Assembly: GCA_020725805.1 (NCBI GenBank)
Contig: DYEF01000005.1
Location: 1-36,683, forward strand
From: Bdellovibrio sp.
GTDB lineage: Bacteria > Myxococcota > SpSt-1050
Direction: 5' to 3'
DNA: 36,683 nucleotides
Shown here: piece by piece, positions 7,973-15,479 of the stretch
How the letters are laid out: each line of letters opens with the position of its first letter
Position numbering within the stretch: the stretch's first letter is position 1
Notes under the pieces: generated by a model
Told to the model about the DNA's origin: nothing
Databases searched by the model: none
Seen by the model: only the letters and a program-made list of their open reading frames with translations
Position numbers and translations under genes: made by a program

Positions 7973-8452
7973 ATGAAGAGAATGCTGTTTGTTTCCTTTT
8001 TCTTTGTTTTTATCCTTTCGTTTATGGGATTTGGTTGTGATTCTAGCGGGGATACAGGAAATTCTGATGCCGCTACAACCGCTGACACCGGAGGAAATAA
8101 TACAACGCAGGATACAGGGACTGGTTCAAATTCGACCTCCTGTCAGGAAGAGTTGTGTCCGGAATCCTGTCCAGCAGGCTATTGTAAATCCTGTATTTCA
8201 ACAGGTCAGTGTGTAAATGATTGTTCTGGAAGTCATTGCACTATGGAGTGTAAGAAAGATGGGGATTGTCAGTTTAGCTGCAGCGGCGGATCCTGCACAA
8301 TTAACTGCTCTGGAAACTCCAATTGTGAAGCAAGCTGCTCAGGTGGCAATTGTAAATTCAATTGCACTGAAAATGCAAACTGCGTATTCTCCTGCTCAGG
8401 TGGGAATTGTACACCAAACTGCAATACAAAAGGAACCTGTGAAAATATCTAA
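7973..8452 (+). CDS. Small lipoprotein with four 19-residue Cys repeats
   Basis: The 159-residue protein has a lipoprotein signal peptide with the lipid-anchored Cys at position 22 (GFGC). A low-complexity Asp/Thr/Gly/Asn linker follows to about residue 57, then a Cys-rich domain. From Cys80 to residue 155 the domain consists of exactly four 19-residue units of pattern C-x(3)-C-x(4)-C-x(3)-C-x(4). The last three centre on SCSGG(S/N)C, and the domain closes with C-E-N-I. Shorter Cys clusters (CPESCPAGYC, CKSC) precede it. The start at 7973 follows AAGGAGGA (7962-7969) at the right distance. It is a monocistronic unit with its own promoter and terminator. Function unknown: a disulfide-rich surface protein is likely, and metal binding is possible. 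The linker and Cys style is common in deltaproteobacterial lipoproteins, but I know no named family with this unit. Confidence 0.8.
   Translation: MKRMLFVSFFFVFILSFMGFGCDSSGDTGNSDAATTADTGGNNTTQDTGTGSNSTSCQEELCPESCPAGYCKSCISTGQCVNDCSGSHCTMECKKDGDCQFSCSGGSCTINCSGNSNCEASCSGGNCKFNCTENANCVFSCSGGNCTPNCNTKGTCENI
8210..8437 (+). repeat. Four tandem 57-bp units encoding 19-residue Cys repeats
   Basis: Four head-to-tail units of 57 bases lie at 8210-8266, 8267-8323, 8324-8380 and 8381-8437. Cys positions 1, 5, 10 and 14 are invariant in every unit. The last two units share nearly identical DNA around TGCTCAGGTGG(C/G)AATTGT, which points to fairly recent internal duplication. Confidence 0.8.
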
Positions 8453-8486
8453 ACTTTCCATTAATTAATACAAAATATATAATCAG

Positions 8487-8516
8487 GGCATTCCGAATTA
8501 AACGGAGTGCCTTTTT
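8487..8516 (+). terminator. Intrinsic terminator of the Cys-repeat lipoprotein
   Basis: GGCATTCCG (8487-8495) pairs with CGGAGTGCC (8503-8511) with one G-T pair across a 7-base loop, followed by TTTTT and a second T-rich stretch. It lies 35 bases past the stop codon. Confidence 0.85.
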
Positions 8517-8533
8517 GCTTTTTCTTTAATTTC

Positions 8534-8567
8534 AAAAAGATACATCGTTACAAACGCAATTAACGAT
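8534..8567 (-). terminator. Possible terminator of the copper efflux operon
   Basis: ATCGTTA (8544-8550) and TAACGAT (8561-8567) form a perfect 7-bp stem with a 10-base loop. Read on the minus strand it is followed five bases later by TTTTT (8534-8538). It lies about 110 bases beyond the end of cusA and has few G-C pairs, so it is only a candidate. Confidence 0.4.
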
Positions 8568-8675
8568 AAAGATAGGGACAATTTCCCCAAGTTGGAATGT
8601 CCGTGGTCCAACATATAATATACTGTGATTATAGTTTTGGTTTTAGTATTTAAATAGAACTCTATATTAAAACAA

Positions 8676-11600
8676 CTACATTACTTGCATTCTCCCGATT
8701 TTCTTTAATTTGCGGTATTTTACATACATAAAAATCACAGGAATTATTTCAAGAGTCAGAAAGAGTGAGGTAATCAACCCACCGACCATCGGAAGTGCGA
8801 GTCTTCTCATTACATCAGCACCGCTACCAGTTGCCCACATTAGTGGCACAAGCCCTATAAAGGTCGTAAGCACAGTCATCATCTTTGGCCTGACCCTTAA
8901 AACCGCCCCATCCAGAACAGCATTTAATAGGTCATCTTTATTATTTATGAGACCATTTTTTTCTCTTTCATCATATATAATATTGAGATATAAGAGCATA
9001 ACAATCCCTGTCTCAGCCGAAAGACCAAGAAGGGCAATAATCCCTACAATCGTAGCGGTAGAGATATTGTAATCAAACAACGACATAGCCCATACACTTC
9101 CGACAAGTGAGAAGGGCAAAACAAGCAGCACGGTAAACACATCAATAAAATTCTTAAAGTTGATATAAAGCAATATAATTATCAGGATAATTGTAACTGG
9201 CACTACAATCTTCATTCTCTCGTACATTTTCTCCATCAATTCATACTGACCAGTCCACTTTAGAAATGTGTTTGGTGGAAGTTTTATTTTATCTTTTACC
9301 TCATTTTTTGCAGCAGCGACAAAAGTCCCGATATCAGTAACGGATTCATCTACATCAATATAGACATAACCAACAAGCATACCGTTTTCATTCTTTATCA
9401 TTGGCGGACCTAAAGCAATTTTTATATCGGCAATATCCGAGAGCCTTATGTATGCCTTCTCAAATTCACTTTTTCGGACAATACCCTCCGTGTTTGTCCC
9501 GTCTGTAGTGTTCATGTTCATCTCCGACATACTGCCTGTTTTTACTTGTGACGGGGCAGCTACCTGTGATTTATCCTGATTCCGGAAAAATGATATGGGA
9601 ATTGGTATATTTTTAATTGAATCTATATCGTTCTTTATGTCATCTGCGAGCCTAACGTTTACGCTATATCTCTCCCTCTCCTTGATTATTGTGGTAATCT
9701 CCATCGCACCGAGAGATATCTCAATATAACCTAAAACATCTTCTATCCTCAACCCATAACCGGCGAGTCTCTCTCTAAAAGGAATAATATCCAGATAATA
9801 ACCGCCTGTATTTCTCTCTGAATAGATTGTCCTGAGTCCATCAATGTTCTTCAATACCTTTTCAATTTCCTCTCCTGTCTTTTCAATCTCATTCAAATCA
9901 TTGCCAAAAATCTTAATCCCTATTGGTGTTCTTATCCCCGTTGAAAGCATATCAACTCTTGCCTTTATCGGCATTGTCCAGGCATTTGTAAAGCCGGGAA
10001 GCTTAAGGGCATCATCTAATTTTGCAATTAGTTCATTATAACTAATTTTTCTCTTCTCGGGCCAGAAAGAACCGAGAACCGGCTTGAAAAATTGTGGCAC
10101 AAAATCCGAATACCATCTCTTTACTTCAACCTCTCTCCACTCGCTTACCGGCTTGAGTCTTACCACTGTTTCTACCATTGATAAGGGTGCCGGATCCGTG
10201 GCGGTAGAGGCCTTCCCGACTTTGCCAAGGACACTCTCAACCTCCGGGAATTCCTTTATTATTCTGTCCTGAATATTTAATAACCTTTTAGATTCTTCTA
10301 TGGAGATATTCGGAAATGTCGTTGGCATAAAGAGTATATCTCCTTCATAAAGTGGCGGCATAAACTCGCTCCCAATCCTTAAAAACAGAGGGATTGCAGA
10401 CAGAATCGCAAATAATCCTATCAGGACTGTGGAAATTGGATTTTTGAGGGCTACATACATAAAAGGTCTATAAAGTCTGATAAGAAATTTTGATATTATA
10501 TGTTCTGACTCAGGAATTATTTTGCCCTTAAGAACATATTTTATTATTGACGGGGTAAACGTAACCGATAGCAGTGCTGCAAAAAACATTGCAAATGTCT
10601 TCGTAAATGCAAGCGGCCTAAATAGTCTTCCAGACTGTCCCGTGAGAGTAAATATGGGGAGAAATGCTATTGTTATTATAAGGAGTGAATAAAAGATTGA
10701 AGGCCCGACCTCTTTGAGTGCATCAAGAATTATCTCACCCCTCTTCTCCTTTGTATCCGCGTGTTCAAGTTTTTTATGGACATTCTCAACGAGTACAATT
10801 GACGCATCTACCATAGCACCTATAGCAATTGCAATCCCGCCAAGACTCATAATATTGCTGTCAATCTTAAATAAATACATCGGGATAAAAGAGAGAAGGA
10901 CCCCTATAGGCAGGGTAATTATAGGCACTAATGCACTTCTTATATGGAGAAGAAAGATTATAATAACAATACTTACTACAATTATTTCTTCAAAAAGGGT
11001 CTTTTTTAAAGTCTCAATAGCCCTTTCAATAAGAGATGACCTGTCATATACAATCTTAATCTCCAAACCTTTCGGTAGCGAGGGTTTTATCTCCTCAATC
11101 TTCTCTTTTACCCTGTTTATAACATTTAAGGCATTCTCACCATATCTCATTATAACTATTCCACTTACCACCTCTCCATCTCCGTTCAAGTCCGCAGCTC
11201 CCCTTCTGATATCCGGAAGTATAGACACACTGGCTATATCTCCAACTTTTACTTTAGATGAAGGATTAATTGTCTTAACAACAATATTCTCAATATCCTC
11301 TACAGATTTTATATATCCTTTACCTCTTATATAATATTCTCTACCAGAAATCTCAATAGTTCTCGCTCCTATTTCCCTATTGCTCTTTCTGATTGATTCT
11401 GCCACATCATTTATATCAATTCCGTAGGAATAGAGAAGCTCGGGTCTGAGTTTTACCTGATATTGTTTCCTAAAACCTCCCACTGTCGCCACCTCTGCGA
11501 CTCCATGGACACTCTGCAAGGCATATTTGAGATAATATTCCTGAAAAGAAGTAATATCCTCAATCCTGTTCTTCCCACTTCTATCTACAAGGGCGTATTG

Positions 11601-12020
11601 AAATACCCAGCCAAGCGATGTTGCATCAGGGCCAATTACCACCTTTGCATCTCCGGGAAAAATCTCTTTTGAGGACGCAAGATACTCATTTATCCTTGAG
11701 CGAGCCCAATAGATATCGGTCCCTTCCTCAAATATTACATAAACAAACGCCATAGAAAACATCGAAAATCCTCTAACAGCCGTAACTCTGGGGGCTCCAA
11801 GAAATTTTGATACCATCGGATAGGTAATCTGGTCCTCAATCAGTTCAGGCGAGCGGCCCATCCATTCTGCATAAATAATTACCTGCGTATCAGAGAGGTC
11901 AGGTATTGCATCAAGTGGGATACTTCTAATTGAATATATTGACCCCAGAAGTGAAAGGAGAACTCCCGTTATTATCAGAAAAGGATTTTTATAGGAATAT
12001 TCAATAATTTTAAGAATCAT
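8676..12020 (-). CDS. cusA: CusA-type Cu(I)/Ag(I) efflux RND pump
   Basis: The 1114-residue protein is an inner-membrane heavy-metal RND transporter that drives proton-coupled export through the CusB/TolC-like conduit. The helix-4 signature AIGAMVDASIVLVEN, with the proton-relay Asp405, is of the Cu/Ag class; Zn/Co/Ni pumps have a DFG...DGA type instead. The three methionines that bind metal in E. coli CusA are all conserved: Met565 (LFMPTT), Met615 (APLSMVET) and Met691 (DMLSTGI). The hydrophobic segments fit twelve membrane helices with two large periplasmic loops. An unusual insert of roughly 35 residues around 815-850 contains a Met-rich stretch at 830-837 (SMSEMNMN). A strong AGGAGGAG site precedes the ATG, and cusB ends 11 bases upstream. 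It is the last gene of the operon. Confidence 0.95.
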   Translation of the reverse strand: MILKIIEYSYKNPFLIITGVLLSLLGSIYSIRSIPLDAIPDLSDTQVIIYAEWMGRSPELIEDQITYPMVSKFLGAPRVTAVRGFSMFSMAFVYVIFEEGTDIYWARSRINEYLASSKEIFPGDAKVVIGPDATSLGWVFQYALVDRSGKNRIEDITSFQEYYLKYALQSVHGVAEVATVGGFRKQYQVKLRPELLYSYGIDINDVAESIRKSNREIGARTIEISGREYYIRGKGYIKSVEDIENIVVKTINPSSKVKVGDIASVSILPDIRRGAADLNGDGEVVSGIVIMRYGENALNVINRVKEKIEEIKPSLPKGLEIKIVYDRSSLIERAIETLKKTLFEEIIVVSIVIIIFLLHIRSALVPIITLPIGVLLSFIPMYLFKIDSNIMSLGGIAIAIGAMVDASIVLVENVHKKLEHADTKEKRGEIILDALKEVGPSIFYSLLIITIAFLPIFTLTGQSGRLFRPLAFTKTFAMFFAALLSVTFTPSIIKYVLKGKIIPESEHIISKFLIRLYRPFMYVALKNPISTVLIGLFAILSAIPLFLRIGSEFMPPLYEGDILFMPTTFPNISIEESKRLLNIQDRIIKEFPEVESVLGKVGKASTATDPAPLSMVETVVRLKPVSEWREVEVKRWYSDFVPQFFKPVLGSFWPEKRKISYNELIAKLDDALKLPGFTNAWTMPIKARVDMLSTGIRTPIGIKIFGNDLNEIEKTGEEIEKVLKNIDGLRTIYSERNTGGYYLDIIPFRERLAGYGLRIEDVLGYIEISLGAMEITTIIKERERYSVNVRLADDIKNDIDSIKNIPIPISFFRNQDKSQVAAPSQVKTGSMSEMNMNTTDGTNTEGIVRKSEFEKAYIRLSDIADIKIALGPPMIKNENGMLVGYVYIDVDESVTDIGTFVAAAKNEVKDKIKLPPNTFLKWTGQYELMEKMYERMKIVVPVTIILIIILLYINFKNFIDVFTVLLVLPFSLVGSVWAMSLFDYNISTATIVGIIALLGLSAETGIVMLLYLNIIYDEREKNGLINNKDDLLNAVLDGAVLRVRPKMMTVLTTFIGLVPLMWATGSGADVMRRLALPMVGGLITSLFLTLEIIPVIFMYVKYRKLKKIGRMQVM

Positions 12021-12031
12021 ATTCTCCTCCT

Positions 12032-13477
12032 TTAGTGCCCATTATGAGTATCAGAGCCACCTTTGAATGCCGACTGAATTGACCCTTCTGAATCAATCAG
12101 GAAATTGCCATTAAGCACTATTTTATCTCCATTCTTCAATCCTTGGGTTACTTCATAATATTCACCATATTTTTGGCCTACTTTTACTATTGTTTTTTCG
12201 AAAACCCCGTCACTCTTAAACTTAAAAACATAATTATTATTACCAGAAAATACAACAGCATCTCTTTCAATAAGCAACCTCCTCTTCTTCCCCAGAGAAA
12301 TAATGACCTTTCCAAACATACCCTCCTTTAAAATCCCCTTTTCGTTTTTTAAAATCGCCCTCGCCTTTATCACCCTTAGATTGTTTTCAAAATATGGATT
12401 GATTGTATCAATCTTACCCTTAAACAGAATCTCATCCGTTGCCTCAGGATAGAAGATTACCTCAATGCCCTTTTTGACCTTAAGTGCATCTTTCTCAAAA
12501 ATGCTTATTGAAAGATAAACACTCTTCGTATCGACTATCTCAAACAGTTCAGTAGAAGATGAGATATATTCTTTACCCGAGATGGACTTTTTTATTATAT
12601 ACCCGCTAAAATCCGAATATATATCAATCTGTTCATACGCCCTCTTTTCTTCCCTAAGCCTTTTTATCTCCTTTTCATCTATCCCAAGAAGGACAAGTTT
12701 CTTTTCAATAGATTTAATTGCTTCCTGATTAAGGGACAGGTCAACTCCGCTCTTTAATAGAAATACATATTCGCTCTCAGTCTGAAAAAGTTCCTGACTA
12801 TAGATTCTGTAAAGTCTTTCTCCTCTGGATACAAAATCACCCTCCCTCTTATAGACCTCCTCAACAAATCCGCTCACTCTTGAATGCAATCTCCTCCTCC
12901 TTGAGTCATCAAATGTGACAAAGCCATAAGCATTTATTCCATCATCTACCTCTCTCTCCACAGCCTCTGTATAAGTAATACCAATTTTCTGAATACGGTC
13001 TATCGGGATATGAATCTCCTGATTGAGGGCAGCAGCTGTATTATCTCCGACGTTAGAAGAATGATCATTTATGAGATGTTCATCCTTAAAAGTTACTTTA
13101 TCCGACTTAACAAGCTTCATTTTACAAATCGGGCAACGTCCTTCAGTCTCGGATATTATTTCCGGATGCATCGGGCAGATATAGAATAACTTATCAGATT
13201 TACTCCCCGACGATTTATCAATGATAGTTTGATATCGCTTAGTATTATCAGTTCTCCCGGCATCTTTTATCTCGACAAGAGTCATTCCACAGATAGGGCA
13301 GTCGCCCGGTTGCTTTGAGATAAAGGTTGGATGCATAGGACAGGTATAGAGAGTTTCTGAGCCAGATGAACCATAAAAGAACAAAAAACTAATAAACACA
13401 TAAATAGCCGCGATAAAAACAATCCCAAATATTGCCCATCTTATAAGAGAGGCGATCTTAATCTCACTATTATTCAT
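12032..13477 (-). CDS. cusB: CusB-type periplasmic adaptor with two heavy-metal-binding (HMBD) modules
   Basis: The 481-residue membrane-fusion protein links the RND pump to the outer-membrane channel. An N-terminal hydrophobic anchor spans about residues 14-35. Two CPMHP modules follow: residues 45-69 (Cys46, His49, then CPICGM) and 100-123 (Cys101, His104, then CPICKM), both of the heavy-metal-binding domain type often fused to CusB or copper ATPases. The remainder has the adaptor layout: barrel-sandwich (GITYTEAVEREVDDGINAYG, SRVSGFVEEVYKREGDFV), an alpha-helical hairpin near residues 225-275, and beta-barrel and membrane-proximal parts to the end. Its start overlaps the end of cusC by eight bases, so translation is coupled. 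Having two metal modules in one adaptor is less common than one. Confidence 0.93.
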   Translation of the reverse strand: MNNSEIKIASLIRWAIFGIVFIAAIYVFISFLFFYGSSGSETLYTCPMHPTFISKQPGDCPICGMTLVEIKDAGRTDNTKRYQTIIDKSSGSKSDKLFYICPMHPEIISETEGRCPICKMKLVKSDKVTFKDEHLINDHSSNVGDNTAAALNQEIHIPIDRIQKIGITYTEAVEREVDDGINAYGFVTFDDSRRRRLHSRVSGFVEEVYKREGDFVSRGERLYRIYSQELFQTESEYVFLLKSGVDLSLNQEAIKSIEKKLVLLGIDEKEIKRLREEKRAYEQIDIYSDFSGYIIKKSISGKEYISSSTELFEIVDTKSVYLSISIFEKDALKVKKGIEVIFYPEATDEILFKGKIDTINPYFENNLRVIKARAILKNEKGILKEGMFGKVIISLGKKRRLLIERDAVVFSGNNNYVFKFKSDGVFEKTIVKVGQKYGEYYEVTQGLKNGDKIVLNGNFLIDSEGSIQSAFKGGSDTHNGH

Positions 13478-14747
13478 TGCTATCCTCCTTTTTGATAAAT
13501 GAAGATTTGAGAGATAATCCGCAACACCTCAAAAGGTCTATGTATGTCATTATATATTCTGATTTAACTTCAAGATATTCCTTCTTTGCTCCAAACAATT
13601 CCCTCAATGTATCAATAAGATTTATATATGTAGTCTGATTCTTTTCATACATAGAGAGCTCATTACTCAGAGTATGCTCCTGAATTTTTATCATTTTTTC
13701 GAGATTTCTGATAATGTCATAAAGCCCGTTAAGTCTTGTTATGAGAGAGTATATTTCCTGAGCTGACATATTTATTTGGTCCCTGTACATCTCCTCGTTC
13801 TCCAGATACATCTTTTCCTCCATTTTATACTCGTATTCATTCTTTTTATTAAACCAGGGAATACTAATACTGACCATAAAATATAGACCATCCTGCATCA
13901 TCGGACTTAGCTGATATCCTCCTGCAACCATCAGGTCCGGCATATACATCGAAATATTTCTAAACTTTTTTATTGCATCCTTTTTTTTCAATTCCATCTC
14001 AACAATTTTGACCTCTGGTCTAAGTGTTATAAGAGTCTTTACAGCCCTCTTATCTGTTTCCGGCCTTTCTATTTCATAATCTGACGGCGGTGGTAGTTCT
14101 TCTTCCCCATCTTTGCCCAGCAAATAATTTATCTCCGACCTGATATTCACATACTCATTATGAAGATTTATCAGTTCATTCTCTACCATCAAAATTTCAT
14201 AGTCGTTCTTAAACACATCTGTCTGCATCAGCTGGGAGGCGATGTATTTACCTGCAATAATATCTCTTAATTGTTTCAGATACTTCAGCTCCTCGTTTAA
14301 GATCTTCTTTTTATAAAAGTTGTAGTGATATTTATAAAAAAGTGTAAATATTCTCAATTCGAGGTCAAGCTCTGTCTTATCTAAGACAAGTTTAATTCTT
14401 TTTTGTTCATACTCTTCTATCTTTGTCCGTGCATTCAATTTCTGTGGCAAAATAATTTCCTGCTCTATTGCAAACATATACATATCGGTGCCCATAAAAT
14501 CATAAGGTCTGGTGACAGGTAATCTCTGGATTTCAAACTTAAGCTTTGGCTCCATCAGACTTTTTGCGGATTCTTTTGAATACTCACTTGCAGCCTGCCT
14601 GTAACTGAGGGCATTGAGCATCGGGTTATTCTTTTTTGCCCGGACAAACAGCTCATCGGGTGTAATTGTTTTTTCCTGCGGGGGGATTTCCTCAGCATCT
14701 ATGTAAAACGAGATAAGAAGAAAAAATATTATATGATGAAATTTCAT
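13470..14747 (-). CDS. cusC: TolC-family outer-membrane channel of the copper efflux system
   Basis: The 425-residue protein begins with a signal peptide (about residues 1-18) and then shows the outer-membrane efflux protein pattern: two long alternating alpha-helical repeats with short beta segments (for example MFAIEQEIILP and LYFMVSISIPWFNKK), matching the barrel strands of TolC-like channels. The Cys-acylation site of E. coli CusC is absent, so it is not lipid-anchored. GGAGG lies a few bases before the ATG. It is second in the operon, 58 bases after the small Cys-rich gene, and overlaps cusB by eight bases. The family is certain at the outer-membrane efflux level; assignment to copper comes from the neighbouring CusB and CusA. 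Confidence 0.88.
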   Translation of the reverse strand: MKFHHIIFFLLISFYIDAEEIPPQEKTITPDELFVRAKKNNPMLNALSYRQAASEYSKESAKSLMEPKLKFEIQRLPVTRPYDFMGTDMYMFAIEQEIILPQKLNARTKIEEYEQKRIKLVLDKTELDLELRIFTLFYKYHYNFYKKKILNEELKYLKQLRDIIAGKYIASQLMQTDVFKNDYEILMVENELINLHNEYVNIRSEINYLLGKDGEEELPPPSDYEIERPETDKRAVKTLITLRPEVKIVEMELKKKDAIKKFRNISMYMPDLMVAGGYQLSPMMQDGLYFMVSISIPWFNKKNEYEYKMEEKMYLENEEMYRDQINMSAQEIYSLITRLNGLYDIIRNLEKMIKIQEHTLSNELSMYEKNQTTYINLIDTLRELFGAKKEYLEVKSEYIMTYIDLLRCCGLSLKSSFIKKEDSNE

Positions 14748-14805
14748 ACAAACCTCCTGTGAAACAAGCTTGTTCAGAAGATATTTGTTGTTTTTTTTGT
14801 AAGGA

Positions 14806-15168
14806 TTAAATAATAAAGTGATTGACTTCTTTGTATCGGGGGAGTTTTAGTATTCCTCCATATCTGGGAGGAATATCGGTGTCTGTTATATTCTCTTCAC
14901 CGCCTGTTGCCTCTTTTATAATGACATCAACATACAGATTGACATTGATTTCATACTTAAGATTTACTGTATAATAGCTTTTCTGATTGTCCCTCTCTTT
15001 ACTGCAACAGGAACATTCTGATTTGATTGAATCTGGTTTTGAATTCTTAACGCAGCAACTACTCTTAAAAACCGCCCTTGAACAGTCGAAACATTTATGA
15101 GCAAAAACAGGGATTATTAAATTGCATACAAATATTACAGCGATTATTGTAGAGAGAAACCACCTCAT
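14806..15168 (-). CDS. Small exported Cys-rich protein, first gene of the copper efflux operon
   Basis: The 120-residue product has a signal peptide (about residues 1-23, cleavage after VFA). Its mature N-terminus is dense in possible metal ligands: His24, Cys26, Cys29, Cys38, Cys39, Cys52, Cys54 and Cys55. A C-terminal half with no Cys follows and ends HFII. As the promoter-proximal gene of a Cu/Ag efflux operon it could be a periplasmic copper-binding partner in the place CusF holds in E. coli, but it is not CusF-like in sequence. I do not recognise the family. No Shine-Dalgarno site precedes the ATG, and the promoter -10 ends only six bases upstream, so the mRNA is probably leaderless. No other Met occurs in the N-terminal region that could serve as a later start. 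Confidence 0.75.
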   Translation of the reverse strand: MRWFLSTIIAVIFVCNLIIPVFAHKCFDCSRAVFKSSCCVKNSKPDSIKSECSCCSKERDNQKSYYTVNLKYEINVNLYVDVIIKEATGGEENITDTDIPPRYGGILKLPRYKEVNHFII

Positions 15169-15174
15169 AACTAT

Positions 15175-15202
15175 ATATTATGCCTTAAACCACATTTGTC
15201 AA
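15175..15202 (-). promoter_or_regulatory. Promoter of the copper efflux operon (leaderless geometry)
   Basis: On the minus strand TTGACA (15197-15202), a 16-base spacer and TAATAT (15175-15180) form a near-consensus promoter. The expected transcription start is at about 15168-15169, which is the A of the first ATG. Confidence 0.75.
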
Positions 15203-15479
15203 CTTTTATAATTTAGCAAGGCGAGGCTTTGGTGTTGTTTGGGTATATATGGATAGTTGGGGTTTTCGAATGCCTGATGAAGATTATACAAGAATTCCTG
15301 GGAGATTATTATACTGAGTAAATAATGATTGTTCGGAGACTTGTCAAAAATTTTGTGCTTGAACATCGGAAAACCTCTATTTTATATCTATCTCAGACAA
15401 AAAAATTAAATCCGGATAAAGACTATTTTTTGACAACCCACTTTTACAAACGGCACTATAGGCAAGTTAATATTTGTTT
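15203..15479. other. Intergenic region between the kinase and the copper operon; no gene seen
   Basis: Together with the promoter just before it, this is a gap of about 310 bases. It is AT-rich, and the only plus-strand frame entering it (from 15325) overlaps the kinase antisense and has no protein-like character. TTTTTTT on the minus strand near 15400 lacks a clear preceding stem. No RNA gene or large repeat was recognised. Confidence 0.5.

Noticed and set aside
8576-8611. Overlapping inverted repeats GGACA/TGTCC and TTGGA/TCCAA downstream of cusA
   Set aside because: Stems are only five bases, loops are long, and there is no T-run; the nearby 8544-8567 stem is a better terminator candidate.
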